Made by a program: the position numbers and the translations under genes. Of a stretch of 64,000 nucleotides of DNA, positions 51,102 to 59,419 are shown in pieces; the stretch's first letter is position 1; every line of letters starts with the position of its first letter. The DNA is from Azoarcus sp. DN11 (GTDB taxonomy: Bacteria > Pseudomonadota > Gammaproteobacteria > Burkholderiales > Rhodocyclaceae): assembly GCF_003628555.1 (NCBI RefSeq), contig NZ_CP021731.1:2914001-2978000 (forward strand), written 5' to 3'. Under the pieces are notes generated by a model. The model was not told the origin of the DNA, ran no database searches, and was given only the letters and a program-made list of their open reading frames with translations.

Positions 51102-51845
51102 ATGCCCTCCTTTTGCCGACGGATCCAGCTTGAAGGCCGCCAGACCAGCGATGAGGGCGAAGTCCGTGCCGTCCTCGAAGACGACTTTCACCACTTCCGC
51201 GTCGCGCTGCGTCATCGCCTCGGCCGCGTGATCGAAATCTCCGCCGAGGCTCCGCGACATCCGTTCACCGAGTGCCCGAATGCCGCCGCACCGCTGAACG
51301 CACTACGCGGCATGCAACTGGACCCCATCGCCAGCGCAGTAACCCGCCATACCGACGCCAGCCTGCAATGCACGCATATGTTCGACCTCGCCGGCCTCGC
51401 GATCGCCGCAGCGGCGCGCGGCATCTCCCATCGCCGCTTCGACATCGAAGTTCCCCGTCATGTCGACGGCCGTTCGCACGCCCGTCTGGTCCGTGACGAC
51501 GGCTTGCGGCTCGACTGGGAAGTGCAGGACCGTACGATCGTGTCCCCCTCGCCCTATGCCGGCGTCGACATGAGCCAGGGCATGGCGCGCTGGGCGCTGA
51601 GCAGTCTCGCGCCCGACGAGGCGGAAGCGGCCCTCGTGCTGCGCCGCTGTGCGCTGATCGCCCTCGGACGTCTGCGGGACATCGACAAGGACTTGCACGC
51701 CCGCCCGAGCGGCCGTTGCTTCGTGCAGCAACCCGAACGCGCGCCCCAGGCGATTCGCATCGTGGGCTCGACCTGGGACTTCACCGCACATCCGGAACGC
51801 CTTTGCCGCGACGACCAGTCCTGGCTCCACTCTTTCGCGGAGTAA
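51102..51845 (+). CDS. DUF2889 domain protein
   Basis: This 247-residue protein matches the DUF2889 pattern: RRIQLEGRQTSDEGEVRAVLEDDFHHFRV near the N-terminus, TDASLQCTHMFDLAGLAIAAAARG in the centre, and VVGSTWDFTAHPE-like ending. DUF2889 genes often sit in catabolic loci with Rieske and acyl-CoA genes; the function is unknown. No signal peptide or helices are seen. The ATG at 51102 gives MPSFCRRIQLEG; the longer open frame is antisense to the SDR. It is the only plus-strand gene among the minus-strand operons. Confidence 0.75.
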   Translation: MPSFCRRIQLEGRQTSDEGEVRAVLEDDFHHFRVALRHRLGRVIEISAEAPRHPFTECPNAAAPLNALRGMQLDPIASAVTRHTDASLQCTHMFDLAGLAIAAAARGISHRRFDIEVPRHVDGRSHARLVRDDGLRLDWEVQDRTIVSPSPYAGVDMSQGMARWALSSLAPDEAEAALVLRRCALIALGRLRDIDKDLHARPSGRCFVQQPERAPQAIRIVGSTWDFTAHPERLCRDDQSWLHSFAE

Positions 51846-51921
51846 GCACGCTGCAGATTTCGGCGCGACCGACATGCGGCGGATGCCGACATGCGATCGC
51901 GCCGAGTAGCACACCGGACGA

Positions 51922-53157
51922 TCAGGGCCGGTTGGCCGCTTCCCAGGCTTTCAGATCGAAATCGGGGGCAGCGGCGGTAGCGGGCGTCAACGCCGGGGGG
52001 CGTGCGAGGATCTTGCGTGCGAACACGTGGTCGCCGGGGCGGTTGCAGGACTCGACCGCGATCAGCTCCTCCCCGCGGAAGCACAGCACCGAGAGCTGTT
52101 GCGCGGCGGCATCGCCCAGCGTCACGTAGTTGTCAGCCCCGATCGACAGACCGGCGATCTGCAGCTTGAGATTGCCCTGGTCGGTCCAGAACCAGGGCAG
52201 CGCTGTGTAGGGTGCGGGTTTGCCCACGAGGCGGGCCGCGATGAGCTTGCCTTGGTCGACGGCGTTCTGCACGGACTCCAGGCGCGTGAGATTTTCGCCG
52301 TTTTGCACGCACGGGAAGGCGGCGACGTCACCCAGCGCGGAGATGTGGGGGTCCGAAGTGAGGAGACTGGAGTTGACGCGAATCCCGTTATCGATGTCGA
52401 GTCCGGCCTCGAGCGCGAGCTGCACGTTGGGAATCACGCCGATGCCGAAGACGACCAACTCGGCAGGCAGACGTCGTCCATCCGATGTCGTCACGGCACT
52501 CACCTTGCCGTCCTCGCCTTCCAGCTCCGCCAGACCGGTACGGAAGTTGAACTTCACGCCCCAGCCTTCGTGTGCGGCACGGAAGAGCTCCGACATCTGC
52601 GGGGACACTGCCCGTGCCATCGGGCGGTCGCCGAGTTCAAGCACTTCGACCGCAGCTCCTTCGGCCGCCGCCACCGCAGCGAACTCCAGACCGATGAAGC
52701 CGGCACCGATCACGACGACGTTCCTGGCCTGCTTCACCAGCGGCGACAGGAAATCGGCATCCGCCTTGGTCTTGATGCCGAAGATACCGCCCAGCGTCGA
52801 ACCCGGCACGTTGAGCGGCCGATTGTGGGCGCCGGTCGCGAGCACCAGATGGCCGAAGTCGAGCGCACTCCCCGAGTCGAGCATGACACGACGGTTCTGC
52901 CGATCGATCGCCGCTACCCGATCATGGACGAGCTCGATGCGCTGATCCGCGTAAAAGGTCTCCGGCCGGAAGAGCATCGCAGTGGCGTTGATCTTGCCGA
53001 GAAGGTAGGCCTTCGACAGGGGCGGTCGCTGGTAAGGCAGACCGGGCTCGTCGTTCACGAGCACGATGCGGCCCCCGAACCCTTCCTGGCGCAGCGAAAT
53101 CGCCACTTGCACGCCCCCGTGCCCCGCCCCCACGATCACCACTGAATCGAGCGACAT
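51922..53157 (-). CDS. FAD-dependent ferredoxin reductase (dioxygenase electron supply)
   Basis: This 411-residue flavoprotein has an FAD motif VVIVGAGHGGVQVAISLRQEG, the NAD motif VVVIGAGFIGLEFAAVAAAEG, SALGDVAAFP for the FAD ribityl region, and a C-terminal reductase domain (LPWFWTDQGNLKLQIAG), typical of rubredoxin/putidaredoxin reductase-type enzymes such as those of class II-III dioxygenases. It would pass electrons from NADH to the [2Fe-2S] ferredoxin encoded 36 bp upstream. With the ferredoxin and the alpha/beta oxygenase it completes a three-component system. Confidence 0.9.
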   Translation of the reverse strand: MSLDSVVIVGAGHGGVQVAISLRQEGFGGRIVLVNDEPGLPYQRPPLSKAYLLGKINATAMLFRPETFYADQRIELVHDRVAAIDRQNRRVMLDSGSALDFGHLVLATGAHNRPLNVPGSTLGGIFGIKTKADADFLSPLVKQARNVVVIGAGFIGLEFAAVAAAEGAAVEVLELGDRPMARAVSPQMSELFRAAHEGWGVKFNFRTGLAELEGEDGKVSAVTTSDGRRLPAELVVFGIGVIPNVQLALEAGLDIDNGIRVNSSLLTSDPHISALGDVAAFPCVQNGENLTRLESVQNAVDQGKLIAARLVGKPAPYTALPWFWTDQGNLKLQIAGLSIGADNYVTLGDAAAQQLSVLCFRGEELIAVESCNRPGDHVFARKILARPPALTPATAAAPDFDLKAWEAANRP

Positions 53158-53193
53158 CTTCCCGTCTCCTTATCGTTTTTCAGATCGCCGTCT

Positions 53194-53514
53194 TCAGAAC
53201 TGCGCAGCCGGCAGCCGCAGCGTGAGGCCGTCCATGTCCGCTCCGACGACCAGCTGGCACGTAAGCCGACTGGTAGGCTGGCGCTCGACGACGTTCTCCA
53301 GCATGTCGTATTCGGTACCTTCGGCGGGCGCAAAACGCCCCGCCCAGGCGTCGTCGACGTAGGCATGGCAGCTGGCGCAGGCGCAGGCGCCGCCACAGTC
53401 ACCGGGAATGCCGGGAACGCCGGCAAAGGTCGCGGCCTGCATGGCCGACTGGCCGACGTCGGCGTGCACTTCGTGCCGGGTGCCGTTGTGTTCGATGAAA
53501 GTGATCGTGGGCAT
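53194..53514 (-). CDS. [2Fe-2S] ferredoxin, adrenodoxin/putidaredoxin type
   Basis: This 106-residue ferredoxin has the adrenodoxin-type Cys pattern C-x5-C-x2-C in GDCGGACACASCHAYV, with the fourth Cys in RLTCQLVV. EYDMLENVVERQPTSRLTCQ is the usual C-terminal half. It carries single electrons from the reductase downstream to a Rieske or P450 oxygenase. Its operon position between the dioxygenase and the reductase supports service to the dioxygenase, and possibly to both paralogues and the split Rieske pair. Confidence 0.9.
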   Translation of the reverse strand: MPTITFIEHNGTRHEVHADVGQSAMQAATFAGVPGIPGDCGGACACASCHAYVDDAWAGRFAPAEGTEYDMLENVVERQPTSRLTCQLVVGADMDGLTLRLPAAQF

Positions 53515-53541
53515 TTGTTGGCTCCGATGAGAGGGATGAAA

Positions 53542-54813
53542 TCAGGCCCGCTGCACTTCGGCGTGCAGGGCAAACTGGGGACTGCGCCCGAGCGTCAGCA
53601 GCAATGACGCGCCGAGCAGGGTGGCCACGGTGCAATAGACGAGCATGGCAAAGTAGGTACCGGTGACACTCAGCATCGCAGCAAACATCAGCGGCGCGGC
53701 TGCCGACGCGACCGTGATGAGCCCCTGATGCACGCCGAACAACCGGCCGTAGTCCTTGAGGCCGAAGTAGCGTGCGATGAGGAAGGCCGCGATGTCGAAT
53801 TCGGCGCCCGCGCCAAGTCCGACCAGCGCCGCTGCAAGACTCATGACGGCCGGATCGGTGGTTCCCGACAGGAAGATCAGACAACCCACCCCGGGCAGGG
53901 AAAGGCTCAAGGCTGCCACGCCGGGCGGCCACAGCCGGTCGAGCAGGTAGCCGACCACCAGGCGACCGCAAATCAGCGCAATGCCGAAGTAACCGAAGAC
54001 CAGGGTCGCATCCGCCGCCGACAGCCCTTTGTCTCGCAACATCGGCACGGTACTGGTGACGAGGCCCACCACCGCCGACACGACCAGCGACAACGCCACG
54101 TTACAGATCCAGAATCGCGGCAGGAGCATTCCTTCCTGGAAGCTGACGCCGCTCCGCACCAGCGGCGGACCGTCGTCTGCCTTCGTGCCGCTTACCGGAC
54201 GTTCGCCAGGCAGGCGGAACCACCATAGGGTCAGCGGCAGTCCCACCAGCACATTGAGCAGCGCCAGGATTACGAAGGCGGCCCGCCAGTCCCAGTTCTC
54301 GACCCCCCAGTCCAGTAGCCTCGGTACCAGCGCGGCGGTGATACCGGTGCCCGAAAGCCCGATCGCGAGCGCCAGTCCGCGGTTGCGGTGGAACCAGAGA
54401 TTGAGGAGTTGCGTCCAGGTGACCGCCAGCGAACCCATGCCGATGATCGGGAGCAGGAAAAATGCTGCGTAGAGCGACCAGATCGAGCCGCCAATCTGCG
54501 TCGTCGCCAGATAGCCGAGCGCCATCAGCAGCAGCGAAATCACTGTCACGCGCTTCATGCCGAAACGCAGGTTGAGCCAGCCGACGAGTTGCAGGCCGAG
54601 CACGGCGCCGCCGAACAGAAAGGTGATTGCTGCTTGCAGCGAACCACGGTCCCAACCGAAAGCCTGCTCGAGGGGGATCACCAGGACGCCGAAGCCATAC
54701 AGCAATGCGGCGTTGATGCTGATCGCCACCCCGATCACCGACAGAACAACGACCTGCCAGCCCTGCCTGAACTCGGTCAGATCGATCGCCGCGTGATTTC
54801 CGTTTGATGCCAT
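53542..54813 (-). CDS. MFS transporter (OFA/monocarboxylate-type)
   Basis: This 423-residue, 12-helix major facilitator starts WQVVVLSVIGVAISINAALLYGFGVLVIPLEQAFGWDRG, the monocarboxylate/oxalate-formate antiporter (MCT/OFA) start, and has GLGAGAEFDIAAFLIARYFGLKDYG in the second half. Such carriers import organic acids. Placed between the dioxygenase beta subunit and ferredoxin genes, it probably brings in a carboxylated substrate. It is in the same operon as the oxygenase. Confidence 0.85.
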   Translation of the reverse strand: MASNGNHAAIDLTEFRQGWQVVVLSVIGVAISINAALLYGFGVLVIPLEQAFGWDRGSLQAAITFLFGGAVLGLQLVGWLNLRFGMKRVTVISLLLMALGYLATTQIGGSIWSLYAAFFLLPIIGMGSLAVTWTQLLNLWFHRNRGLALAIGLSGTGITAALVPRLLDWGVENWDWRAAFVILALLNVLVGLPLTLWWFRLPGERPVSGTKADDGPPLVRSGVSFQEGMLLPRFWICNVALSLVVSAVVGLVTSTVPMLRDKGLSAADATLVFGYFGIALICGRLVVGYLLDRLWPPGVAALSLSLPGVGCLIFLSGTTDPAVMSLAAALVGLGAGAEFDIAAFLIARYFGLKDYGRLFGVHQGLITVASAAAPLMFAAMLSVTGTYFAMLVYCTVATLLGASLLLTLGRSPQFALHAEVQRA

Positions 54814-54915
54814 TTTTCTACTCCGCTCCCCGTCCTGGCTCTCGTACCAGCCTCGTGCCGAAGGACAGAACGGGCACCGTCCGATCCGTAACCGGACCGG
54901 CGGCGCCCGGGTTGC

Positions 54916-55479
54916 CTAGAGGAAGATCGCAAGGTTCGGCGTGCCCAGCACCGCCTGGTCGAGAATGACTTCGCGACGCACGAGCTTGAATCCCTCGCCA
55001 TCGACGCGCAGCAGATCGTTGCGCTCGCCGCTGATGACATCCATATCGGGAAAGTCGAATCGGCTGCGTGTCAGCAGCAGATAGCTCACGACCGCGAATT
55101 CGTCGGGCCTGTCGGTAGCGAATACCTGCACGTTGCTCACCATGCGGCGGGTGCGTGACGGGGGATCCTCGGCCCACGCGCTACGTGTCTCGGTGAGCCG
55201 CATGATGCGCCCCATGATCGAGCGGTAGTTGTCGTGGTAGTGCTGCACCGTGCGGATAACCGACTGGGCCTGCTGGGACATCGGGCGGGTCTGTCGCAGA
55301 GGCACGGTGTAGACCAGGTCGGGCGCAAGCGTCGCGCCCCACTCCTTGAGACGGATCGTGTCGAGCAGGGTCGCTTCCTGGTAGAGGAAGCCGACGATGC
55401 GGTTATAGACTTCGGCCCCGACCGGGATCGGGTTTCCGATGACGGGGGCGTTCTCGGCAACTTGTTGTGCGGCGCTCAT
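54916..55479 (-). CDS. Ring-hydroxylating dioxygenase small (beta) subunit, second copy
   Basis: This 187-residue SnoaL-fold beta subunit has RIVGFLYQEATLLDTIRLKEWGATL, RIMRLTETRSAWAEDPPSRTRR, LLLTRSRFDFPDMDVISGERNDLLR and a C-terminus ILDQAVLGTPNLAIFL, closely matching the one at 26274-26843. It follows its alpha subunit by 39 bp, the same spacing as in the other pair, which supports duplication of the pair as a unit. Confidence 0.9.
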   Translation of the reverse strand: MSAAQQVAENAPVIGNPIPVGAEVYNRIVGFLYQEATLLDTIRLKEWGATLAPDLVYTVPLRQTRPMSQQAQSVIRTVQHYHDNYRSIMGRIMRLTETRSAWAEDPPSRTRRMVSNVQVFATDRPDEFAVVSYLLLTRSRFDFPDMDVISGERNDLLRVDGEGFKLVRREVILDQAVLGTPNLAIFL

Positions 55480-55518
55480 GTGTCGCTCCTTCGAAGGTGT
55501 TGGGTCGGACCGGACGGC

Positions 55519-56913
55519 TCAGGCCTTGGCGTTCATCAGTTCGTTCCAGTACAGCCACCAGTGCCACTGGGTGTCGTCCTTGGTGAACCCTTCGTTGACG
55601 ATGCCCGGCCCGGGCCAGCCGGCGGGGGCGCCGGTCTCGTACACCGCCTGGTACTTGAGGGTCGAGCGACGCCCGCGCGCGCCCTTGGCGGCGAGGGTCA
55701 TGTGGGGCCAGGTATCGGAATCGTCCTGCTCGACCATGCCCGAGGTGCCGAACAACTGGATGCTCTGCATCAGCATCCTGTCCTTGAGCTCCTGCGGGGC
55801 ATCCTTCTCAGCGAGCACCCAGTTCACGAACTCGAGTTGATCCGGCCCCTTCGGCACGTAGGCGTGCAGCAGCGTGAGGCCGAGCACGGAGCCGTCGGCC
55901 TGCGGGATGTACACGAACGCGAACAGCACGTTGGGGAAAATCCCGCCCACCTGCGGCGGCATCGACACCATCACTTCGAGCTGCTCTTCGCTCAGGTGCT
56001 TCCTGAGCTGAGGCAACATTTCACGCGTCATCCCCGGCGGCGGCAGTGCTTCGAGTTTCTGCTCCACCGTCAGCTCCGCCGGATCGAGGCCGGAGAGCTT
56101 CTTGATCTTGCGTCCGAGGTCGATGCAGCGCAGCGCATGGCCATGCGGCGAGCTCACCTCCACGCCGTACATCTCGGGCGACAGGTCCGCGCTGCCGCCG
56201 TCGCCACTCTTGGAGTAGTTGCCGACCTCACCGAGCCAGCGGTGCAGGGTCAGCGTGTGGTAGCCGTCGGCGGCCGACTGTTCGCCCGCGGCTTTCCAGT
56301 TCGCGCGCACGATGAAACGCTGCGGCGGGCCGAGCACTTCGAGCCCCTTGTCGCTGCGCTCGAACAGGGTGTCGAAGTACCATTTCGCATCACCAAGGAA
56401 TTCTTCGAACGACGGTCCCTCCAGGTCCCAGGTCGCGAAAATGATGCCGCCGTAGAGCGTCACCCGTGCCTGCGGCAGGCCCAGGTCCTCCTTCGGCATC
56501 ATTTTGCCGTGCATGCACTCCTTCTCGACAGGCGCTCCGATGAACTCGCCGCTCGGCTTGAACGCCCACCCGTGGTAGATGCACTTGTGAATCTGGGTAT
56601 TGCCCGCGTCGACCGTCGAGATGCGCATGCCGCGGTGGGGACACACGTTGAGCGAGACGTGTATGTTCCCGTCCTTCGCTCGGGCGACGATGACCGAGTC
56701 CGACCCCATGTCGCGCACGACGAAGTCGCCGGAGTTGGGCACTTCGGATTCGTGCCCGAGCAGCAGCCAGGTCTTGCCGAAGACGCGATCCATCTCCAAC
56801 TGATAGATCTCCGGATCCGACAGGGCCCGCATCTGGACTTCCCGCGTCGGGACGCGAACCAGATCGGACAGCGGCGTGCCGTCCGCCAACGTGTAGCTTG
56901 CCTTGGTCAACAT
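55519..56913 (-). CDS. Rieske non-haem iron dioxygenase, large (alpha) subunit, second copy
   Basis: This 464-residue alpha subunit is the same length as the copy at 24840 and aligned with it almost without gaps in the Rieske domain: C91, H93, C111 and H114 again in CPHRG and CIYHGW. The iron ligands are in ADGYHTLTLHRW, with the Asp in EQDDSDTWPH. Sequence differences concentrate in ERSDKGLEVL, GNYSKSGDGGSADL and VVSMPPQVGGIFPNVL-like parts near the pocket, so substrate range may differ. AGGAG lies 6 nt before the ATG at 56913; another ATG touches the RBS and is rejected. It probably works with the ferredoxin and reductase downstream. Confidence 0.92.
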   Translation of the reverse strand: MLTKASYTLADGTPLSDLVRVPTREVQMRALSDPEIYQLEMDRVFGKTWLLLGHESEVPNSGDFVVRDMGSDSVIVARAKDGNIHVSLNVCPHRGMRISTVDAGNTQIHKCIYHGWAFKPSGEFIGAPVEKECMHGKMMPKEDLGLPQARVTLYGGIIFATWDLEGPSFEEFLGDAKWYFDTLFERSDKGLEVLGPPQRFIVRANWKAAGEQSAADGYHTLTLHRWLGEVGNYSKSGDGGSADLSPEMYGVEVSSPHGHALRCIDLGRKIKKLSGLDPAELTVEQKLEALPPPGMTREMLPQLRKHLSEEQLEVMVSMPPQVGGIFPNVLFAFVYIPQADGSVLGLTLLHAYVPKGPDQLEFVNWVLAEKDAPQELKDRMLMQSIQLFGTSGMVEQDDSDTWPHMTLAAKGARGRRSTLKYQAVYETGAPAGWPGPGIVNEGFTKDDTQWHWWLYWNELMNAKA

Positions 56914-57085
56914 TGTCATCTCCTGTGGAGTGAAGCCGTCCGTAAGGACGACCCTCGTTCGATGGGCCTGACGGCCACTTCTTGTGGGTTGTTCAATTGC
57001 TCGGGCACCGGTGTTCGGCACCCTGTACGTCGGCAGCCGTTGCCCACCGGCTGACGTCCTTATTGCGAAGGCCTGCGTCTTCCCG

Positions 57086-58072
57086 TCACGGCTTCGTCAC
57101 GCGCGTGCGCAACGTGCCGATCGCCTCGATCTCGAGTTCGACCACGTCACCCGGTTTGAGATAGCGCAGCTGCTCGAGTCCGCAGCCGTTGCCGACCGTG
57201 CCCGAGCCCAGCACTTCGCCCGGATAGAGCGTTTCCGAGCGGGAGATGTGCGCGATCACGTCCGCGAAGGTCCAGCGCATGTCTCGGGTAGTGCCACGCC
57301 CCCATTCCTCACCATTCACGCGCGCGATCATCTGCAGGTCGTAAGGATCGGGCACCTCGTCCGCAGTGACGAGGCAAGGCCCCATCACGTTACCGGTATC
57401 GAAGTCCTTGCTCTTCGCCGGGCCGAGCATGCCGGGCATCTCGAGGGCCTGCGCATCGCGGGCGCTCATGTCGTTGAAGATCGTGTAGCCAACGATGTAA
57501 TCGCGCGCCTTGTCGCGCGGCACGTCCTTCCCCTTGCGGCCGATGTAGCACGCCAGCTCGAGTTCGAAGTCCATCGCCTTGCTGTACGCCGGCCACACGA
57601 CGTCGTCGTCGGGACCGATCACCGCGAAGCGATTGCACTTGTAATAGATCGGCTGGCGATTGAAGGTCTCGATGACGCGTTCGTCGGCGCGCGTGTTCAT
57701 CTGCCGCAGCGCCTCCTCGGGGTCGGGCAAGTGCGCCACGCGGGCGCGCCGCGCTGCGGCGAAGCTCTGTCGCAGGTGTAGCTCGAAACAGGAGCAGTCG
57801 CGCATCTGCGGCGGCGGCTGGATGGGGGCGCACAGTTTCACGCCCTCACGCGCGATGACCGCCGCCGACGGAGCTTTCCGCACCAGGACGCGCGCCGCTG
57901 CAAGTGCCTCCTCACCGGCCTCGACCAAACCGAGCACGCTCGCGAAGATGGGGGACCCATGGCCGTTTACGACTTCGCAAGCCGTGGCGAGGTCGACGAT
58001 CGCCGAATCCGATTCGATCAGCGCGCCGGCACGCTGAAAGCCGTGAGAGTCACGATATGTGACGAGTCGCAT
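57086..58072 (-). CDS. Fumarylacetoacetate hydrolase (FAH) family protein, second
   Basis: This 328-residue protein has an FAH C-terminal domain with metal ligands in AMDFELELACYIGRKG (Glu pair) and an Asp in YTIFNDMSARDAQ, then GPCLVTADEVPDPYDLQ and GEVLGSGTVGNGCGLEQL. It is longer than the other FAH copy owing to an N-terminal domain (MRLVTYRDSHGFQRAGAL), as in fumarylacetoacetase-like proteins acting on ring-cleavage diketones. It lies between an SDR (96 bp) and the dioxygenase alpha gene (172 bp), all on the minus strand. Confidence 0.88.
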   Translation of the reverse strand: MRLVTYRDSHGFQRAGALIESDSAIVDLATACEVVNGHGSPIFASVLGLVEAGEEALAAARVLVRKAPSAAVIAREGVKLCAPIQPPPQMRDCSCFELHLRQSFAAARRARVAHLPDPEEALRQMNTRADERVIETFNRQPIYYKCNRFAVIGPDDDVVWPAYSKAMDFELELACYIGRKGKDVPRDKARDYIVGYTIFNDMSARDAQALEMPGMLGPAKSKDFDTGNVMGPCLVTADEVPDPYDLQMIARVNGEEWGRGTTRDMRWTFADVIAHISRSETLYPGEVLGSGTVGNGCGLEQLRYLKPGDVVELEIEAIGTLRTRVTKP

Positions 58073-58168
58073 CTATTGTCTCCTGTCGGGGACTCGTCCC
58101 GCTCGATGCGGGCGAATCCTCTTTTCTTCGAGTTCTGCCCCTCCCCACGGGAGAGGCGCTGGCGGTTG

Positions 58169-58870
58169 CTACACCCGGCCGCTCACCGGCACGCAGGCTC
58201 CGGTGACGGCTGAGGCGTCATCCGAGAGCAGGAAGGCGATTACCGCGGCGAGTTTGTCCGGCGCCACCCAGCGGCTGGCATCGGCGTCCGGCATGTCGGC
58301 GCGGTTGGTGGGGGTATCGATGATGCTCGGCAGCACCGCATTCACGGTGACGCCACGGTCCTTGAGCTCTTCGGCAAGTGATTCGGTCAACCGCGCGACG
58401 CCGGACTTCGATGCGGCGTACGCCGCCATCCCCATTCCGGCCTTCTGCGCGGCCAAGGCGCCGACGTTCACGATGCGCCCCGCCCCACGCGCCAGCAGAT
58501 GCGGCAGAGCCGCCCGGCAACTCGCTACGGCGGTACGCACGTTCATCGTGTACAAGCGATCCCAGGTCTCGAGCGCTCCGCCTTCGATCGGCTCCCACGC
58601 GAAGCCACCGGCCACATTCACCACGCCGTCGATGCCACCAGCAGCCACACGCACGCGCGCATAGGCTGCCGCGCAGGCCGCTTCGTCGCTCAGGTCGACC
58701 TCGCCGAGCACAACCGCGACGCCTGCAGGCAGGCCGCCAGCGGGCGCCGCCGCACGGTCCACAAGCGTGACGTGCGCACCGTCTTCCACGAGGCGCTGCG
58801 CGACCGCGCGACCGAGCGCGCCGAATCCACCGGTTACGACGATACTTCTGGCTTCGAGTCGAGTACTCAT
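58169..58870 (-). CDS. SDR family oxidoreductase
   Basis: This 233-residue SDR has TGGFGALGRAVAQRLVEDG, VNVAGGFAWEP at the NNAG position and catalytic YAASK with Ser missing upstream (NVGALAAQKAG, Ala at the usual Ser position). It may still be active as Tyr and Lys are present. The ATG at 58870 is preferred; the frame starts at 58954 but that part overlaps the operator. It is the first gene of the minus-strand operon with FAH hydrolase and the second dioxygenase, divergent from the OB-fold/thiolase genes. Confidence 0.83.
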   Translation of the reverse strand: MSTRLEARSIVVTGGFGALGRAVAQRLVEDGAHVTLVDRAAAPAGGLPAGVAVVLGEVDLSDEAACAAAYARVRVAAGGIDGVVNVAGGFAWEPIEGGALETWDRLYTMNVRTAVASCRAALPHLLARGAGRIVNVGALAAQKAGMGMAAYAASKSGVARLTESLAEELKDRGVTVNAVLPSIIDTPTNRADMPDADASRWVAPDKLAAVIAFLLSDDASAVTGACVPVSGRV

Positions 58871-58938
58871 GGGATCAGAGTTCCTTGTATGGCCTCCGCG
58901 TCGTTGCACGCTGGCAGGCAGGTTCTTGCGACAAACTT

Positions 58939-58963
58939 TAGACAGATTTTTCACTTCTGTCTA
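58939..58963. promoter_or_regulatory. Inverted repeat, probable TetR-family operator (O2)
   Basis: TAGACAGA-N9-TCTGTCTA has perfect 8-bp arms and the same spacer length as the core of the palindrome at 49426-49460 (TAAACAGA-N9-TCTGTTTA). It lies in the 150-bp gap between the divergent SDR (58870) and OB-fold gene (59021), well placed to control both transcripts. Confidence 0.68.
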
Positions 58964-59020
58964 TATGTGCATGTAGAATCCCGCTTGACCGATCGTCAAA
59001 TCGTCGAGAGCGCGCAGAAC

Positions 59021-59419
59021 ATGACCCGAAAACTTCCCCTCCTTACCGAGGACAACACCCCGTTCTGGCAGGGCGGCGCGCAGGGGCGCCTGCTCATACA
59101 TCATTGCGCGGACTGCACGCGCCTCTTTCATCCGCCCGCCCCGATCTGCCCGCACTGCGGCAGTTTCGAGGTGGCACCCCGGGCGGTCTCGGGCAAAGGC
59201 AAGGTCCTGAGCTACACGATCAATCACCTGGCATGGCGCCCCGACCTCATCGAGCCGTATGTCGTGGCGATCGTCGAACTCGCGGAACAGGCCGGCCTGC
59301 GCTTCGTCACGAATATCGTGGGACTTCCCGCCGAGGCGGTGCATATCGACATGCCCGTCAGGGTGCGCTTCGAGCAGCACGAGGACGTGTGGCTCCCCCT
59401 CTTCGAGAAGGACGCATGA
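59021..59419 (+). CDS. OB-fold/zinc-ribbon (DUF35) protein, partner of thiolase
   Basis: This 132-residue protein has a rubredoxin-like zinc ribbon with Cys pairs in IHHCADCTRLFHPP and ICPHCGS, followed by a DUF35 OB-fold (GKGKVLSYTINHLAW ... PVRVRFEQHEDVWLPLFEKDA). Such proteins form complexes with thiolase-fold enzymes, for example the Ltp2-ChsH2 aldolase of steroid side-chain degradation. Its stop overlaps the thiolase ATG. The ATG at 59021 has a weak RBS; a TTG at 58985 would add 12 residues. Confidence 0.85.
   Translation: MTRKLPLLTEDNTPFWQGGAQGRLLIHHCADCTRLFHPPAPICPHCGSFEVAPRAVSGKGKVLSYTINHLAWRPDLIEPYVVAIVELAEQAGLRFVTNIVGLPAEAVHIDMPVRVRFEQHEDVWLPLFEKDA

Noticed and set aside
55234..57054. 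606-residue open frame on the plus strand
   Set aside because: It is antisense to the dioxygenase alpha and beta genes. The composition is typical of reverse-complement reading of GC-rich genes.
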